DNA from: Kocuria marina
GTDB lineage: Bacteria; Actinomycetota; Actinomycetes; Actinomycetales; Micrococcaceae
Assembly (NCBI RefSeq): GCF_000786655.1
Contig: NZ_JROM01000016.1
Location: 434,001 to 498,000 of the forward strand
Reading direction: 5' to 3'
Length of the DNA: 64,000 bases
Each line of letters opens with the position of its first letter. Position 1 is the stretch's first letter. Of the stretch, positions 37,902-47,076 are shown in pieces. The notes under the pieces are model-generated. The model saw only the letters and a program-made list of their open reading frames with translations, searched no databases and was not told the DNA's origin. The translations under genes were made by a program, and so were the position numbers.

Positions 37902-38557
37902 CGGGGCCCCTGCCGCGCGCCGCCATGTCCGGCGCCGTCGGTGCCGTCCCGTGTCAGCGCGGTTCGGGTCAGGGCCGTGAGTCCCGACCGGAAGACGGCG
38001 TCGGTGTCCACGGGGTGCTCGGTGTGCAGACGGGCATAGCGCGGCGCGATCTTCGCATCGACCGGGGCGGCGCGCTCGAAAGGGGCCATCGGCTGTGTCA
38101 GAGCGCTGCCGAGCGTGAAGTTGGCGAGTGTGTACGCAGCACTGAGGGGATCGGGCGCACCGAGCTCGTCCAGGAGAGCGATCATCCGCTCCGACAAGCG
38201 GAGGTAGTGGGGTCCCCTGGGAGCACGCATCCCGATCACCAGGCACGCCCACCCGTGGCGCGTGAGGTGCGCGTGATAGGCGAGCATCAGGTCCGTGAGC
38301 TCGCAGGTGTCCACCGCGTGTCGCATGGCGGGGTCGGCGCCGAGCGCGTGGTCGAGCCCGAGGTCGAACAGGTCGTCCACGGACGACACGCGCGAGTACA
38401 GGCTCGCCGGCGCCACGTTCAACCGACCGGCCACGGCGCGGACCGTCAGGGCCCGGAGCCCGCCCTCGTCCAGCAGAGCGGCGGCGGTTCGGCCGATCTC
38501 GTCCGTATCCACGGCGCGGGTGCGGTGCACGGGTTTGCGATGGTCCCAGTAACTCAC
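37898..38557 (-). CDS. TetR-family regulator of the BASS transporter
   Basis: 219 residues from GTG 38557 (SYWDHRKPVHRTRAVD); a GTG at 38578 is possible but overlaps a palindrome. Helix-turn-helix: LTVRAVAGRLNVAPASLYSRVSS. The C-terminal domain resembles TetR_C of tetracycline-type repressors (RLSERMIALLDELGAPDPLSAAYTLAN, split by lost residues). It overlaps the transporter gene, so it most likely represses itself and the transporter. Confidence 0.85.
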   Translation of the reverse strand: MSYWDHRKPVHRTRAVDTDEIGRTAAALLDEGGLRALTVRAVAGRLNVAPASLYSRVSSVDDLFDLGLDHALGADPAMRHAVDTCELTDLMLAYHAHLTRHGWACLVIGMRAPRGPHYLRLSERMIALLDELGAPDPLSAAYTLANFTLGSALTQPMAPFERAAPVDAKIAPRYARLHTEHPVDTDAVFRSGLTALTRTALTRDGTDGAGHGGARQGPR

Positions 38558-38572
38558 GGGGTCAGCGTAAAC

Positions 38573-38583
38573 GAACACTGTTC
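38573..38583. promoter_or_regulatory. Candidate TetR operator
   Basis: GAACACTGTTC, a perfect 11-base palindrome (GAACA-c-TGTTC) 16 bases upstream of the TetR GTG at 38557 and about 30 bases upstream of the plus-strand GNAT remnant. It sits where a repressor could block transcription in both directions. Confidence 0.45.
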
Positions 38584-38615
38584 ACCCGGCACGCGAACTA
38601 AGTAAGTTTAAGGAC

Positions 38616-39175
38616 ATGCCCGACGATTCTGGGCTGTCCCTGCCCCTCGTCACCGAACGGCTCCGGCGACGCGCTCATACCCCCGGCGACGCCTCGTGGT
38701 TGCATCGGGTCTACGCCCAGCCGGACGTGGCCCGCTATTTGCTGGACGACCCGTGGGACGCAGCCCGCGCCACCCGAGAGGCCGTCACACACGAACCGAA
38801 ATCCGATCTGGACGGTGGCACCCACACCCTCGCCCTCGTGATCGCGCGGGAGCGCATCCCCATCGGGGACGTTCTGCTGTGGCGCACCGACACGCACCCC
38901 CGGATCGCGGACGTCGGCTGGGTACTGGACCCCGCTCACGCGGGACGGGGATTCGCCGGGGAAGCCGTGGCCGAGGTGCTGCGGGGGCGTTCGAGCACTA
39001 CGGCCTGCGCCGCGTGGTCACGCAGTTGGATGCCCGCAACACCGCCTCCGCCCGGCTCGCGACCGCCGTGGGGATACGCCCCGAAGCCCACATGCGTCAG
39101 GACTGGTGAAACAAGGGCGAGTGGACGGACACGCTCGTCGTCGGAATGCCCGCCGAGGACCGCGACGCCCCGTGA
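38616..39175 (+). pseudogene. GNAT acetyltransferase, frameshift and nonsense mutation
   Basis: ATG 38616 opens a RimJ-like GNAT domain (LVTERLRRRAHTPGDASWL, then VGWVLDPAHAGRGFAGEAV). In the run of five G near 38985 the frame is lost; the continuation YGLRRVVTQLDARNTASARL with AVGIRPEAHMRQDW is in another frame. There TGA stands where family members have Trp in DWWNKGEWTDT, and NKGEWTDTLVVGMPAEDR follows to a natural stop at 39173. Two independent lesions favour a real pseudogene over one sequencing error. Confidence 0.8.
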
Positions 39176-39411
39176 CATCCCTGGGTCCATCTCAGGCCTG
39201 CCCCTGCCCGGTTTCTGGCCAGCCCGGACGGGTTCGATCGACGTTCGCTGTCGACGGCCGTGCCACGCGGCGCCCGGCCATCCCGGACATACCGGGGCCC
39301 GACGTCGCGCAGAGACGTTCACCGGTCGGTCACCTCGCGGTCTCCGGACGCTCGTAGGGTCTGCGGCACACCTACCGCCGACCCTCGCGGGTCAGACCGA
39401 AGAGTACCGCC

Positions 39412-40731
39412 ATGCACCGATCACTCATCCCTGCGGCCGCGATCACCGTGGGGTTCGGCCTATTTACCGCGGGACCGGCCGCGGCCGCGGCGCCGGCGGT
39501 GAACACCGGCTCCGCCGTCCAGGTCCCCATGGGAGGGCACGACCGCTCTCCCGCACCGGGCACCCACCCGCACGAGGGTAAGGCCAACACGCAGGGACAC
39601 CGTGTACGCGAGCGCCGGTCAGATCACGGGGCCCATCACGATCGGCACCGCCACCACGGGAAGAAGCACCGCCCGGGGCGAGGGCACCACAAGGGGCACG
39701 CCTTCGAGGTGAGCTACGTGGACAGCATGGTCCTGCCGGACGAGTTGCGCAGCGTGGACGGCGTGCCCTTCGGCGGGATCTCCGGGTTGGACTACCGCCC
39801 CCGGGACGGTTCCTTCCTGGCCCTTAGCGGCGACCGTTCCCAGAAGGCACCCGCCAGGTTCTACACCCTGGACCTGCCCTTCGACGATGACGGCTTCGAC
39901 GCACCGGGGTACTCCGTCACGGACACCACGGTGCTCCAGCGCGCAGATGGCTCCCCGTACCCGGAGAACTCCGTGGATCCGGAGTCCATCCGATGGGACC
40001 GCACCTCGCACACGGCTCTCTGGACGGACGAGGGAGACGTGACCAAGGGACTCGCCCCGGCCATTCGGGAGATGACCGACACAGGGGCTTTCGTTCGCGC
40101 GTTCGACGTGCCCCGGCAGTACCTCCCAGCGTTCGACCGGAGCGGCAATCAGATGCGGGGCGTTCGCAACAACCTCGCGCTGGAGAATCTGACCCTGGGG
40201 CCGTGCGGCACCACGTTCTCCGTGATGAACGAGGCAACGCTGGTCCAGGACGGCCCGGTCGCCTCACCCGAGACCGGGAGCCCGCTGCGCCTGACCCAGC
40301 TCGACCGGCGGACCGGTCACAACCTGGCCCAGTACGTCTACGAGACCGAGCCGGTGTCCGTCCCGCGGGGTTCGACCGGCGGCAACCGCGGCGCTTCCGA
40401 GATGCTGCAATTGAGCGAGACCGAGTACCTGGTGATCGAGCGTCAGTACGTCGAGGGTGAGAACCAGATCCAGGTCTACCGGGCCAGCACCAAGGGCGCC
40501 ACCGATGTGTCCCGTTCGGCGGCCCTCACGGGTACGGAAGTCCCGATGAAGAAGGAACTGGTCATCGACCTGGCCGTGGCGGGGATGTCCCCAGGCAACG
40601 TGGAGGCCATCAGCTTCGGCCCGGAGTTCGCGGACGGTGACACGTCCCTTGTGCTCGCGGCGGACGACAACTTCAACCTGGCCACCCAGGACACGGTGTT
40701 CCACCTGCTCCGGGTGAACATCCACAAATAG
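39412..40731 (+). CDS. Secreted phytase-like esterase with His-rich segment
   Basis: 439 residues. Sec signal peptide with cleavage near AAAAAPA (about residue 27). Residues about 55-95 are extremely rich in His, Arg and Lys (e.g. HHDRHRHHGKKHRPGRGHHK). The rest is the esterase-like phytase domain (PF13449): FGGISGLDYRPRDGSFLALS, PENSVDPESIRW, NLALENLTLGPCG, EMLQLSETEYLVIERQ and NVEAISFGP. Likely a secreted phosphatase or esterase; the His-rich part may bind metal. Followed by a long perfect hairpin. Confidence 0.82.
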   Translation: MHRSLIPAAAITVGFGLFTAGPAAAAAPAVNTGSAVQVPMGGHDRSPAPGTHPHEGKANTQGHRVRERRSDHGAHHDRHRHHGKKHRPGRGHHKGHAFEVSYVDSMVLPDELRSVDGVPFGGISGLDYRPRDGSFLALSGDRSQKAPARFYTLDLPFDDDGFDAPGYSVTDTTVLQRADGSPYPENSVDPESIRWDRTSHTALWTDEGDVTKGLAPAIREMTDTGAFVRAFDVPRQYLPAFDRSGNQMRGVRNNLALENLTLGPCGTTFSVMNEATLVQDGPVASPETGSPLRLTQLDRRTGHNLAQYVYETEPVSVPRGSTGGNRGASEMLQLSETEYLVIERQYVEGENQIQVYRASTKGATDVSRSAALTGTEVPMKKELVIDLAVAGMSPGNVEAISFGPEFADGDTSLVLAADDNFNLATQDTVFHLLRVNIHK

Positions 40732-40736
40732 ATGGG

Positions 40737-40775
40737 GAGGGTGGGTGGGGTCCACGGTGGACCCCACCCACCCTC
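40737..40775 (+). terminator. Perfect 18-bp hairpin after the phytase-like gene
   Basis: GAGGGTGGGTGGGGTCCA, loop CGG, then the exact complement. It lies six bases past the stop at 40731 and before the minus-strand remnants. No T-run on either strand, so it is probably a bidirectional hairpin of uncertain strength. Confidence 0.65.
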
Positions 40776-40831
40776 GCTCCCATCACGCCGCGGCCCGTGA
40801 AACAGGCCGATGCGCCACGAGGCGCGTTCGT

Positions 40832-41085
40832 TCAGTCGCGCCCGGAGCGAAGTGCGGCCTGCAGGGCCGCGAAACCCGCTTCGATCTCGGAGCGGTGCGG
40901 CTCCACGACCCCGCGGGCCCACTCCTTGGTGGTGTCCTCCACGTCATTGCCCCTGGCTGGCATGTCCGGCTCGTCGAGGAACGGCAGGGCGACCTCGGTC
41001 AGGTCAATGAGGTCCACGTCGGCGTCGTCACCGGTTGCCAATCCGGCGACCTGGTCCGCGATCTGACGGCGTGGGCGTGGTTCGG
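40832..41085 (-). pseudogene. NADPH-dependent FMN reductase remnant
   Basis: One frame reads RRQIADQVAGLA then VDLIDLTEVALPFLDEPDMP and EDTTKEWARGVVE, the first half of NADPH-dependent FMN reductases (IADWV, LxDLxxxxLPxLDEP, HTKxW). It then jumps to a short C-terminal helix AGFAALQAALRSGRD and stops. The start with its GSTRxGR loop and about 100 central residues are missing. Confidence 0.65.
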
Positions 41086-41255
41086 TCAGTCGCGCACGGA
41101 GGCGGTGGCGACCACGGGCATCCCCGTCCTACCGGCCACCTTGGCCAGGACGGTCGCATTACGGCGCAGGTCCGGGACGCTCAGACCCCGACGACCTGGA
41201 ACAGGCCGCCCTGGTGGTCCACCAGCAGTAGAGCGACGTCCTCGGGATCGATCAT
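41086..41255 (-). pseudogene. Isochorismatase-like hydrolase remnant
   Basis: ATG 41255 starts MIDPEDVALLLVDHQGGLFQ, the catalytic-aspartate strand of cysteine hydrolases of the isochorismatase family, but stops after VVGV. A frameshift restores SVPDLRRNATVLAKVAGRTG then MPVVATASV before a stop at 41086. The remaining two thirds with the catalytic Cys are absent, and the FMN reductase piece follows directly. Confidence 0.7.
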
Positions 41256-41596
41256 CGGGAGGAAACCGTGGAAGGTGGGAAGGGCGGGGAAATCCGTCGA
41301 CAGGGTGTTCTCGTGTCGCATTCCGGGGACCCGACGATGGGCCACCCCCAGCGTAGAGAGGGGCATATCTTCTTGCCCATGATGTGACGACCGCCCGGAC
41401 ACAATTTCCCCGTGTCGAGCGTGAGAAAGGCCACGGAATACATCTGTGGTGCGATACGCACGCCCAGGACCCGGAACCATGTCTTTTCGGCACATATGTG
41501 TATCCGGCGTATGGGGCGTCCACGCCACGGACGCGGAGGCCCCTCCTGGACCCTCGACCGACAACCACACCCGGCACGGCAAATTCACCCGGACAG
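41256..41596. other. Intergenic region without recognisable genes
   Basis: About 340 bases between the isochorismatase remnant and the tRNA-Ala terminator. No frame resembles a protein family. It includes a patch of lower GC around 41440-41510 (ACATATGTGTATCCGGCGTA). Confidence 0.5.
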
Positions 41597-41634
41597 CAAA
41601 AACCCGGACCCTCTTTCGAGGATCCGGGTTTCTC
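41597..41634 (-). terminator. Terminator of tRNA-Ala
   Basis: Hairpin AACCCGGATCCTC / GAGGGTCCGGGTT (minus strand) with a following TTTT, just after the tRNA 3' end. Confidence 0.88.
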
Positions 41635-41657
41635 CGCCCGTGCGACGGGCCATTCGG

Positions 41658-41730
41658 TGGAGCTAAGGGGACTCGAACCCCTGACCCCCTGCATGCCATG
41701 CAGGTGCGCTACCAGCTGCGCCATAGCCCC
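41658..41730 (-). tRNA. tRNA-Ala (GGC)
   Basis: 73-base cloverleaf. The acceptor GGGGCTA/TAGCTCC has the G3-U70 pair that identifies tRNA-Ala. Anticodon loop ATGGCAT (GGC), T loop GTTCGAGTC, discriminator A, no encoded CCA. Confidence 0.96.
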
Positions 41731-41889
41731 GTACGACTCCGAAACCTTACCACGCTTCGGCCTGCCACGTTTACCCGGGATTGACTCCCTAACAACTTCG
41801 TGGGACCGCCACGTTTCCAGTTCCCCGGAACGACTCGACCATCCTAGACAGCTCGCGCGAACTCGCGCAAATTGCCCGGCGGCGCGAGG

Positions 41890-42300
41890 TCAGACCGCGC
41901 GGGGAGCGGCGTCGTCGTCGATGTTCGCGGAGCCGGCCGATGGCAACTGGACGTCGATCGCCGGGCAGTCGCCCCACAGCCGTTCGAGGGCGTAGAAGGC
42001 ACGGTCCTCGTCGTGGAGCACGTGGATCACGGCGTCCCCGTAGTCCAGGAGCACCCAGCGGCACTCCCCCTTGCCCTCGCGGCGCAGGGGCCGACGGTCG
42101 TGCTGCTCGATGAGCGCTTCCTCCACGGCGTCCACCACGGCGGAGACCAGACGTTCGTTGGACGCGGAGGTCACCATGAAGACGTCCGTGATGGCGAGGC
42201 TCTCGCTGACGTCGAACGCGACGACGTTCTCGGCCTTCTTCTGGTCCGCGGCGCGCGCGGCGCTGCGCACGAGGTCGATGGATTCGGTGGTTGCAGTCAC
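41890..42300 (-). CDS. rsfS: Ribosomal silencing factor RsfS
   Basis: 136 residues from GTG 42300 (TATTESIDLVRSAARAA). It has the family core AENVVAFDVSESLAITDVFM and the WVLLDYGDAVIHVLHDEDRAFYALERLW pattern. It binds L14 and blocks subunit joining under starvation. An ATG at 42336 would add twelve residues but lies within the AAAGGA ribosome-site region. Third in nadD-(membrane protein)-rsfS. Confidence 0.92.
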   Translation of the reverse strand: MTATTESIDLVRSAARAADQKKAENVVAFDVSESLAITDVFMVTSASNERLVSAVVDAVEEALIEQHDRRPLRREGKGECRWVLLDYGDAVIHVLHDEDRAFYALERLWGDCPAIDVQLPSAGSANIDDDAAPRAV

Positions 42301-42332
42301 TGAAGTGTGCTGTCCTTTCACATGGGTCGGTT

Positions 42333-43295
42333 TCACAGAACGAAGATCACGAAGGCCACCACGAGCGCCACGATCACGGCCACGAGTAGCGCGAGCACCG
42401 CTCGGGTCATGGACGTCCCGCGGGAATACGATCCGGGTTCCAGCAGGGTCAGTCCCTCGGCGTCCACCGCGCGCACCGGCTCGGCGGGAGGAGCCACGGT
42501 CTCGGACCGCGTTTCGGGGGTCGACGACGCCGCTCCCGCCGCGGCCTCGTGCGTCCCCTCGGGTGTGCGGTCCCGGTGCGGTGCCTGGATCACGGGGATC
42601 CGGGAGGTCTCGGTGACCGGTCCGTAGCGCACGGGTGAGGCCGGGAGGGACGCGGGGTCCGCGAGACTCTTCTCCAGGCTCACCCCCGTCGCCTGGGTCA
42701 TCAGGGCCGGCGGGAAGGTGATGGTGAAGTACTCCGGCTCCGGCTCGTCGTGCACGGGTTGCGGCAGGGTGACCGGCGCCTGGCCGATCCCGGGTGCGGC
42801 GGGAGCGTGACCCGACGACACGGTGTCCCCTGGCACGGAGCCCTCGGATGCCGGACGAGCCAGTGCCTCCCCGGCGGGGCCACTTGCTGCGGGTGTGTTC
42901 CCCGCGGCCGAGGATCCTGCGGGTCCGTTCCCCAAAGCGGTGGGCTCTTTAGCGGTGGCCCGCTTGGCGGCCTGCCGGTCCTGGTCATTGGCCGCCGCGG
43001 CGCGCATCGCGAGATCCGCGAGGCGACGCTGGGTGGCGAGCAGGGCGTCGTCGACCTCTCCCCCGCCCGTGCGCTCCGATTCCTGGATCTGCCGGGCGTG
43101 CTCGACCATCTCACGCTGCAGCCGCGCGAGTCGCCGGGGCCCCAAGGGCTTGACGGTACCCGTGTGCTGGGGGGTGTCCAACTCGATCACGGGAGCCGGC
43201 GGGGCCACCCACTCCTGCTGTCCCGTGGCCGGGTGGGCGGCCCACGGGCATTCCTGGGGGTTCGCGGATCGGTTCTTCTCGGGGGGTGTGCTCAC
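42333..43295 (-). CDS. Proline/alanine-rich protein with C-terminal TM anchor
   Basis: 320 residues, no family recognised. An N-terminal conserved-looking patch ([20 protein letters not shown]) and a helical stretch [18 protein letters not shown] are followed by a long disordered Pro/Ala/Thr segment. A C-terminal TM helix ([19 protein letters not shown]) puts the bulk on the cytoplasmic side if tail-anchored. GTG at 43295 overlaps the nadD stop. Comparable proteins sit between nadD and rsfS in related genomes, as far as I recall. Confidence 0.7.
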   Translation of the reverse strand: MSTPPEKNRSANPQECPWAAHPATGQQEWVAPPAPVIELDTPQHTGTVKPLGPRRLARLQREMVEHARQIQESERTGGGEVDDALLATQRRLADLAMRAAAANDQDRQAAKRATAKEPTALGNGPAGSSAAGNTPAASGPAGEALARPASEGSVPGDTVSSGHAPAAPGIGQAPVTLPQPVHDEPEPEYFTITFPPALMTQATGVSLEKSLADPASLPASPVRYGPVTETSRIPVIQAPHRDRTPEGTHEAAAGAASSTPETRSETVAPPAEPVRAVDAEGLTLLEPGSYSRGTSMTRAVLALLVAVIVALVVAFVIFVL

Positions 43296-44065
43296 GCGGT
43301 GCTCCTGTGACCCGGGGCGGGGACCCCGGGCGAATCCGTGGGGGCGGATGAGGGGGTGCCGACATCCTGTGCCACAGGGGTGCCGGATGCGGTCTCCGGG
43401 TCCACATCGGGATCGGTGGAACCGCGGTAGAGGCCGTACTTGTTGATGTACTGCACGACCCCGTCCGGGACCAGGTACCACACGGGCTTGCCCGCCGCCA
43501 CGCGGGCGCGGCAGTCCGTGGAGGAGATGGTCATGGCGGGGACGTTGAGCAGCGACACGCTCTCCGAGCCCACGGGCGCGGAGAGCACGTGGCCCGGGCG
43601 GGTCACACCCACGAACGTGGCCAAGGACCACAGCTCATCGGTGCCCTTCCACGTGAGGATCTCCGCCATGGCGTCCGCGCCGGTGATGAAGAACAGCTCG
43701 GCGTGGGGACGCAGGGTGCGCAGGTCCCGCAGGGTGTCGATCGTGTACGTGGGTCCGGAACGGTCGATGTCCACGCGGGACACCGTGAACCGCGGATTGG
43801 ACGCCGTGGCCACCACGGTCATGAGGTAGCGGTGCTCGGCGTCGGAGACGTCCTGCCCGGCCTTCTGCCACGGTTCACCCGTGGGGACGAAGACGACCTC
43901 GTCCAGGTCGAAGACCGCGGCGACCTCCGACGCCGCTACAAGGTGCCCGTGGTGGATGGGATCGAAGGTCCCGCCCATGACTCCCAGCCGGGTCACACCC
44001 GGCCTGCGCGGGGGGATGTCCAGTTCCGTCTCGGCCGCGGTCACTGACGCGTTGAGGGGATTCAC
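43292..44065 (-). CDS. nadD: Nicotinate-nucleotide adenylyltransferase
   Basis: 257 residues. It has the nucleotidyltransferase signature [16 protein letters not shown], then [20 protein letters not shown] and the [13 protein letters not shown] (ISSTxxR) motif. It converts nicotinate mononucleotide to deamido-NAD. The start GTG 44065 is not backed by a clear ribosome site; GTG 44044 would remove seven residues. About 50 residues after LYRG form a low-complexity tail. Confidence 0.93.
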   Translation of the reverse strand: MNPLNASVTAAETELDIPPRRPGVTRLGVMGGTFDPIHHGHLVAASEVAAVFDLDEVVFVPTGEPWQKAGQDVSDAEHRYLMTVVATASNPRFTVSRVDIDRSGPTYTIDTLRDLRTLRPHAELFFITGADAMAEILTWKGTDELWSLATFVGVTRPGHVLSAPVGSESVSLLNVPAMTISSTDCRARVAAGKPVWYLVPDGVVQYINKYGLYRGSTDPDVDPETASGTPVAQDVGTPSSAPTDSPGVPAPGHRSTA

Positions 44066-44082
44066 TCGTGCCGATCTGTCGG

Positions 44083-44340
44083 TCAGTGGCGCGGGGTGGC
44101 GTGCACCCGGTCGAGCATGGCCTGCTCCTCCGCGGGCAGCTGCGCGGGGTCCTCGTACTCACCGACGGCCGGGGCCTTGCCGCGGGGCGCGAAGGACATG
44201 GAGATGAAGAGCATGATCAGGAACAGGATGAACGCGACGATGCCGAAGACCGGCGCCATGGCGTGCAGCTCTTCGTTGATGGAGTGCCCCTCCTCGGCCG
44301 CCAGGACGGTGACGTTGGACAACAGGTACAGCGAGCTCAT
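44083..44340 (-). CDS. Small single-pass membrane protein
   Basis: 85 residues. One TM helix, [21 protein letters not shown], follows an acidic N-terminal segment; the C-terminal tail is charged ([15 protein letters not shown]). ATG at 44340 has AAGGGA upstream. It precedes nadD by 17 bases, so is co-transcribed. Function unknown. Confidence 0.75.
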   Translation of the reverse strand: MSSLYLLSNVTVLAAEEGHSINEELHAMAPVFGIVAFILFLIMLFISMSFAPRGKAPAVGEYEDPAQLPAEEQAMLDRVHATPRH

Positions 44341-44419
44341 GCGGTTCCCTTCTGTGGCCGGCGGCGCCGGTCGGTGAATGCGACGAACGTCCCGGGTGAC
44401 GTCCGTTCCATGGTACGTC

Positions 44420-45727
44420 TCACGGACGCACGTGGCCGTCACCCTGGACGACCCACTTGGTGGTGGTCAGCTCCTCCAGCCCCATGGGACCGCGCGCGTG
44501 CATCTTCTGCGTGGAGATCCCGATCTCCGCACCCAGCCCCAACTGGCCGCCGTCCGTGAAGCGGGTGGACGCGTTGACCATGACCGCCGCGGAGTCGATC
44601 TCCGCGGTGAAACGTTCCGCGTTAGCCAGGTCGTTGGTCACGATCGCCTCGGTGTGGCCCGTGGAGTACGTGCGAATATGCTCGATCGCCTCGTCGATGC
44701 CGTCCACGACCTTCACGGCCATGTCCATGTCCAGGTACTCGGTGGCCCAGTCCTCGTCCGTGGCCTGCAGGTGGTCCGATCCCGGGGGCAGCAGCGCTGC
44801 GGCGCGGTCGTCCACGTGCAGGGTCACACCGGCCTTGTCGAGTGCGGCGAGCACCTCGCGGGATGTCTCCTGCGCCCCGCTGTGCAGCAGCAGGGTCTCG
44901 GCGGAGTTGCACGTGGAGGTGCGATGCGTCTTGGAGTTCACGGTGAGCTTGGCGGCCATCTCCGCGGGCGCGGACTCGTCGATGAACACGTGCACGTTGC
45001 CCTCGCCCGTCTCGATGACCGGGACGGTCGCGTTGGTCACCACGGACTGGATGAGTCCACGGCCGCCGCGCGGGATGAGCACGTCCACCTTCCCGCGCGC
45101 ACCCATGAGGGCGTTGGCACCGTCGCGACCGTAGTCGTCCACGGTCTGCACGCAGTCCACGGGCAGTTTGGCGTCCGCGAGGGCGTCCCGAAGGATGCCC
45201 ACGAGCGCCCGGTTGGAGTCGAAGGCCGCCGAACCACCGCGCAGCAGCACAGCGTTGCCGGATTTCACGGCGATCCCGGCGATGTCCACGGTCACGTTCG
45301 GGCGGGCCTCGTAGATCACGCCCACCACTCCCATGGGCACGCGCACCTGGCGCATGCGCAGCCCGTTCGCGAGCGTCTGCCCGCGCACCACGGAGCCCAC
45401 GGGATCGGGCAGGGCCGCGAGTTCCCGCAGCGCGTCCGCAAGACCCGCGATGCGGGTACGGTCCAGCTTGAGCCGGTCCAGCAGCGCGGTGGAGATCCCT
45501 GACTCGCGCCCGCGTTCCAGATCCCGCGAATTGGCCTCGAGAACGGTGTCGGCGCGGGCCTCGATCCGACCGGCCATGAGGTTCAGCGCGCGGTCCTTCC
45601 ACGCGCGCGGGGCGCGGGCGAGCGTGCGGGCGGCCACCCGGGCGTCGTCGGCCATCAGGCCGACCCCGGCCACGGGATCGTCCCCGAAGGTCTCCTGCGC
45701 GGTCAGTACGGACGTGTTCTCGGCCAC
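44420..45727 (-). CDS. proA: Gamma-glutamyl phosphate reductase
   Basis: 435 residues. Second step of proline synthesis, reducing gamma-glutamyl phosphate to the semialdehyde. It has VPMGVVGVIYEARPNVT, LIPRGGRGLI and the catalytic-cysteine stretch KTHRTSTCNSAETLLLH. GTG at 45727 with AGGAGG upstream. It follows proB by 68 bases on the same strand. Confidence 0.95.
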   Translation of the reverse strand: MAENTSVLTAQETFGDDPVAGVGLMADDARVAARTLARAPRAWKDRALNLMAGRIEARADTVLEANSRDLERGRESGISTALLDRLKLDRTRIAGLADALRELAALPDPVGSVVRGQTLANGLRMRQVRVPMGVVGVIYEARPNVTVDIAGIAVKSGNAVLLRGGSAAFDSNRALVGILRDALADAKLPVDCVQTVDDYGRDGANALMGARGKVDVLIPRGGRGLIQSVVTNATVPVIETGEGNVHVFIDESAPAEMAAKLTVNSKTHRTSTCNSAETLLLHSGAQETSREVLAALDKAGVTLHVDDRAAALLPPGSDHLQATDEDWATEYLDMDMAVKVVDGIDEAIEHIRTYSTGHTEAIVTNDLANAERFTAEIDSAAVMVNASTRFTDGGQLGLGAEIGISTQKMHARGPMGLEELTTTKWVVQGDGHVRP

Positions 45728-45795
45728 TGTTCCTCCTGCGGATCGTGGTGCGGGCGCGCGGCGCCCACGGTTCAGGTTAGGGGCTGGACGTGCGG

Positions 45796-47076
45796 TCAGA
45801 CGGTTCGTTTGAGTTTGGTCCTCGCCGAACGGGGCCGCATGGTCACGAGGTTGTCCACGTGCACGAGCTCGCGGGCATGGTCCTCACCGAACTCCTCCCC
45901 CAGTTCGTGCGTGCGTTTGCCGAGCATCCCGGGGACCTCGTCCGAGGCGTAGTTGATCAGCCCGTGGGCCACTTCCTTTCCCTGGGAATCCACCATGGCC
46001 ACGGGATCGCCCGCGGTGAACTTCCCGGACACCTCGGTGACACCGGCCGCGAGCAGCGAGCGACGACCGCGGATGGCCTCCACCGCGCCGTCGTCCAGGG
46101 TCAGGGTGCCCTTGATGTCCGCGAGGTGCGCGAGCCACAGCAACCGCACGTTGCGCCGCCCGCCGGTCGTGGCGAACCACGTGCCCACGTCGTCGCCGGC
46201 CAGCGCACTCTCGATGTTCGCGGCGGAGGTCACGAGCGCCGGGATGCCAGACGACGCCGCGATGCGCGCCGCCTGCACCTTGGTCACCATCCCGCCCGAG
46301 CCCACGCCCGCGCGGCCGATCGTGCCGATCTCCACGCCTTCGAGATCCGTGATGGGATCCTCGACGGTGGGGATGCGCTCCCCGCCGTCCTTGGGGGGCC
46401 GGGTGTAGAGCGCGTCCACGTCCGAGAGCAGCAACAGCGCGTCCGCCTTGATCAGGTGCGCCACGAGCGCAGCGATGCGGTCGTTGTCGCCGAACTTGAT
46501 CTCGTGGGTGGCCACGGCGTCGTTCTCGTTGACGATCGGCAGGATCCCCAGGTCCAGCAACCGTTCGATCTGGCGATGCGCGTTCTTGTACTGCGAGTGG
46601 CGCATGAGGTCCTCGGCCGTGAGCAGCACCTGACCCACCGTGACGTCGTAGCGCGTGAAGTAGTCGGTGTAGCGCGAGATCAACAGACCCTGTCCCACGG
46701 AGGCCGCGGCCTGTTTGGTGGCGAGGTCCTTGGGCCGGCGGGACAGTCCGAGCGGCTGCAGCCCCGCGGTGATCGCACCCGAGGAGACGAACACGACCTC
46801 CACGCCCTGCGCCTTGACCCGGCCGAGCGCGTCCACGATGCTGCGCAGCGCGTTCTCGTCGATCGAGTTCTCGATCGAGGTCAGGGACGAGGACCCCACC
46901 TTGACCACCACGCGCCGGGCCATGGGCAGGTCCGCACGGCGGGTGATGGGAGAGCGGCGGTTCTTCCCCCGGCTCTCGGTGCTCAGCTGGATCGCGGACT
47001 TGGCCGCTTGCTGCTCCATGGCCGGGACGTCGATCGTCTCGGTGGGGGTCTTCTCCGCGTGGGGCGTGTCACTCAC
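45796..47076 (-). CDS. proB: Glutamate 5-kinase
   Basis: 426 residues. The kinase core starts at about residue 52 ([14 protein letters not shown]) with [27 protein letters not shown] and [16 protein letters not shown]; a C-terminal PUA domain ends the protein. It phosphorylates glutamate and is normally proline-inhibited. GTG 47076 is chosen for its AAGGAG ten bases upstream; it overlaps the obgE stop by eight bases, giving an unusual ~50-residue N-terminal extension. ATG 46923 would give the standard length but has no ribosome site. Confidence 0.92.
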   Translation of the reverse strand: MSDTPHAEKTPTETIDVPAMEQQAAKSAIQLSTESRGKNRRSPITRRADLPMARRVVVKVGSSSLTSIENSIDENALRSIVDALGRVKAQGVEVVFVSSGAITAGLQPLGLSRRPKDLATKQAAASVGQGLLISRYTDYFTRYDVTVGQVLLTAEDLMRHSQYKNAHRQIERLLDLGILPIVNENDAVATHEIKFGDNDRIAALVAHLIKADALLLLSDVDALYTRPPKDGGERIPTVEDPITDLEGVEIGTIGRAGVGSGGMVTKVQAARIAASSGIPALVTSAANIESALAGDDVGTWFATTGGRRNVRLLWLAHLADIKGTLTLDDGAVEAIRGRRSLLAAGVTEVSGKFTAGDPVAMVDSQGKEVAHGLINYASDEVPGMLGKRTHELGEEFGEDHARELVHVDNLVTMRPRSARTKLKRTV

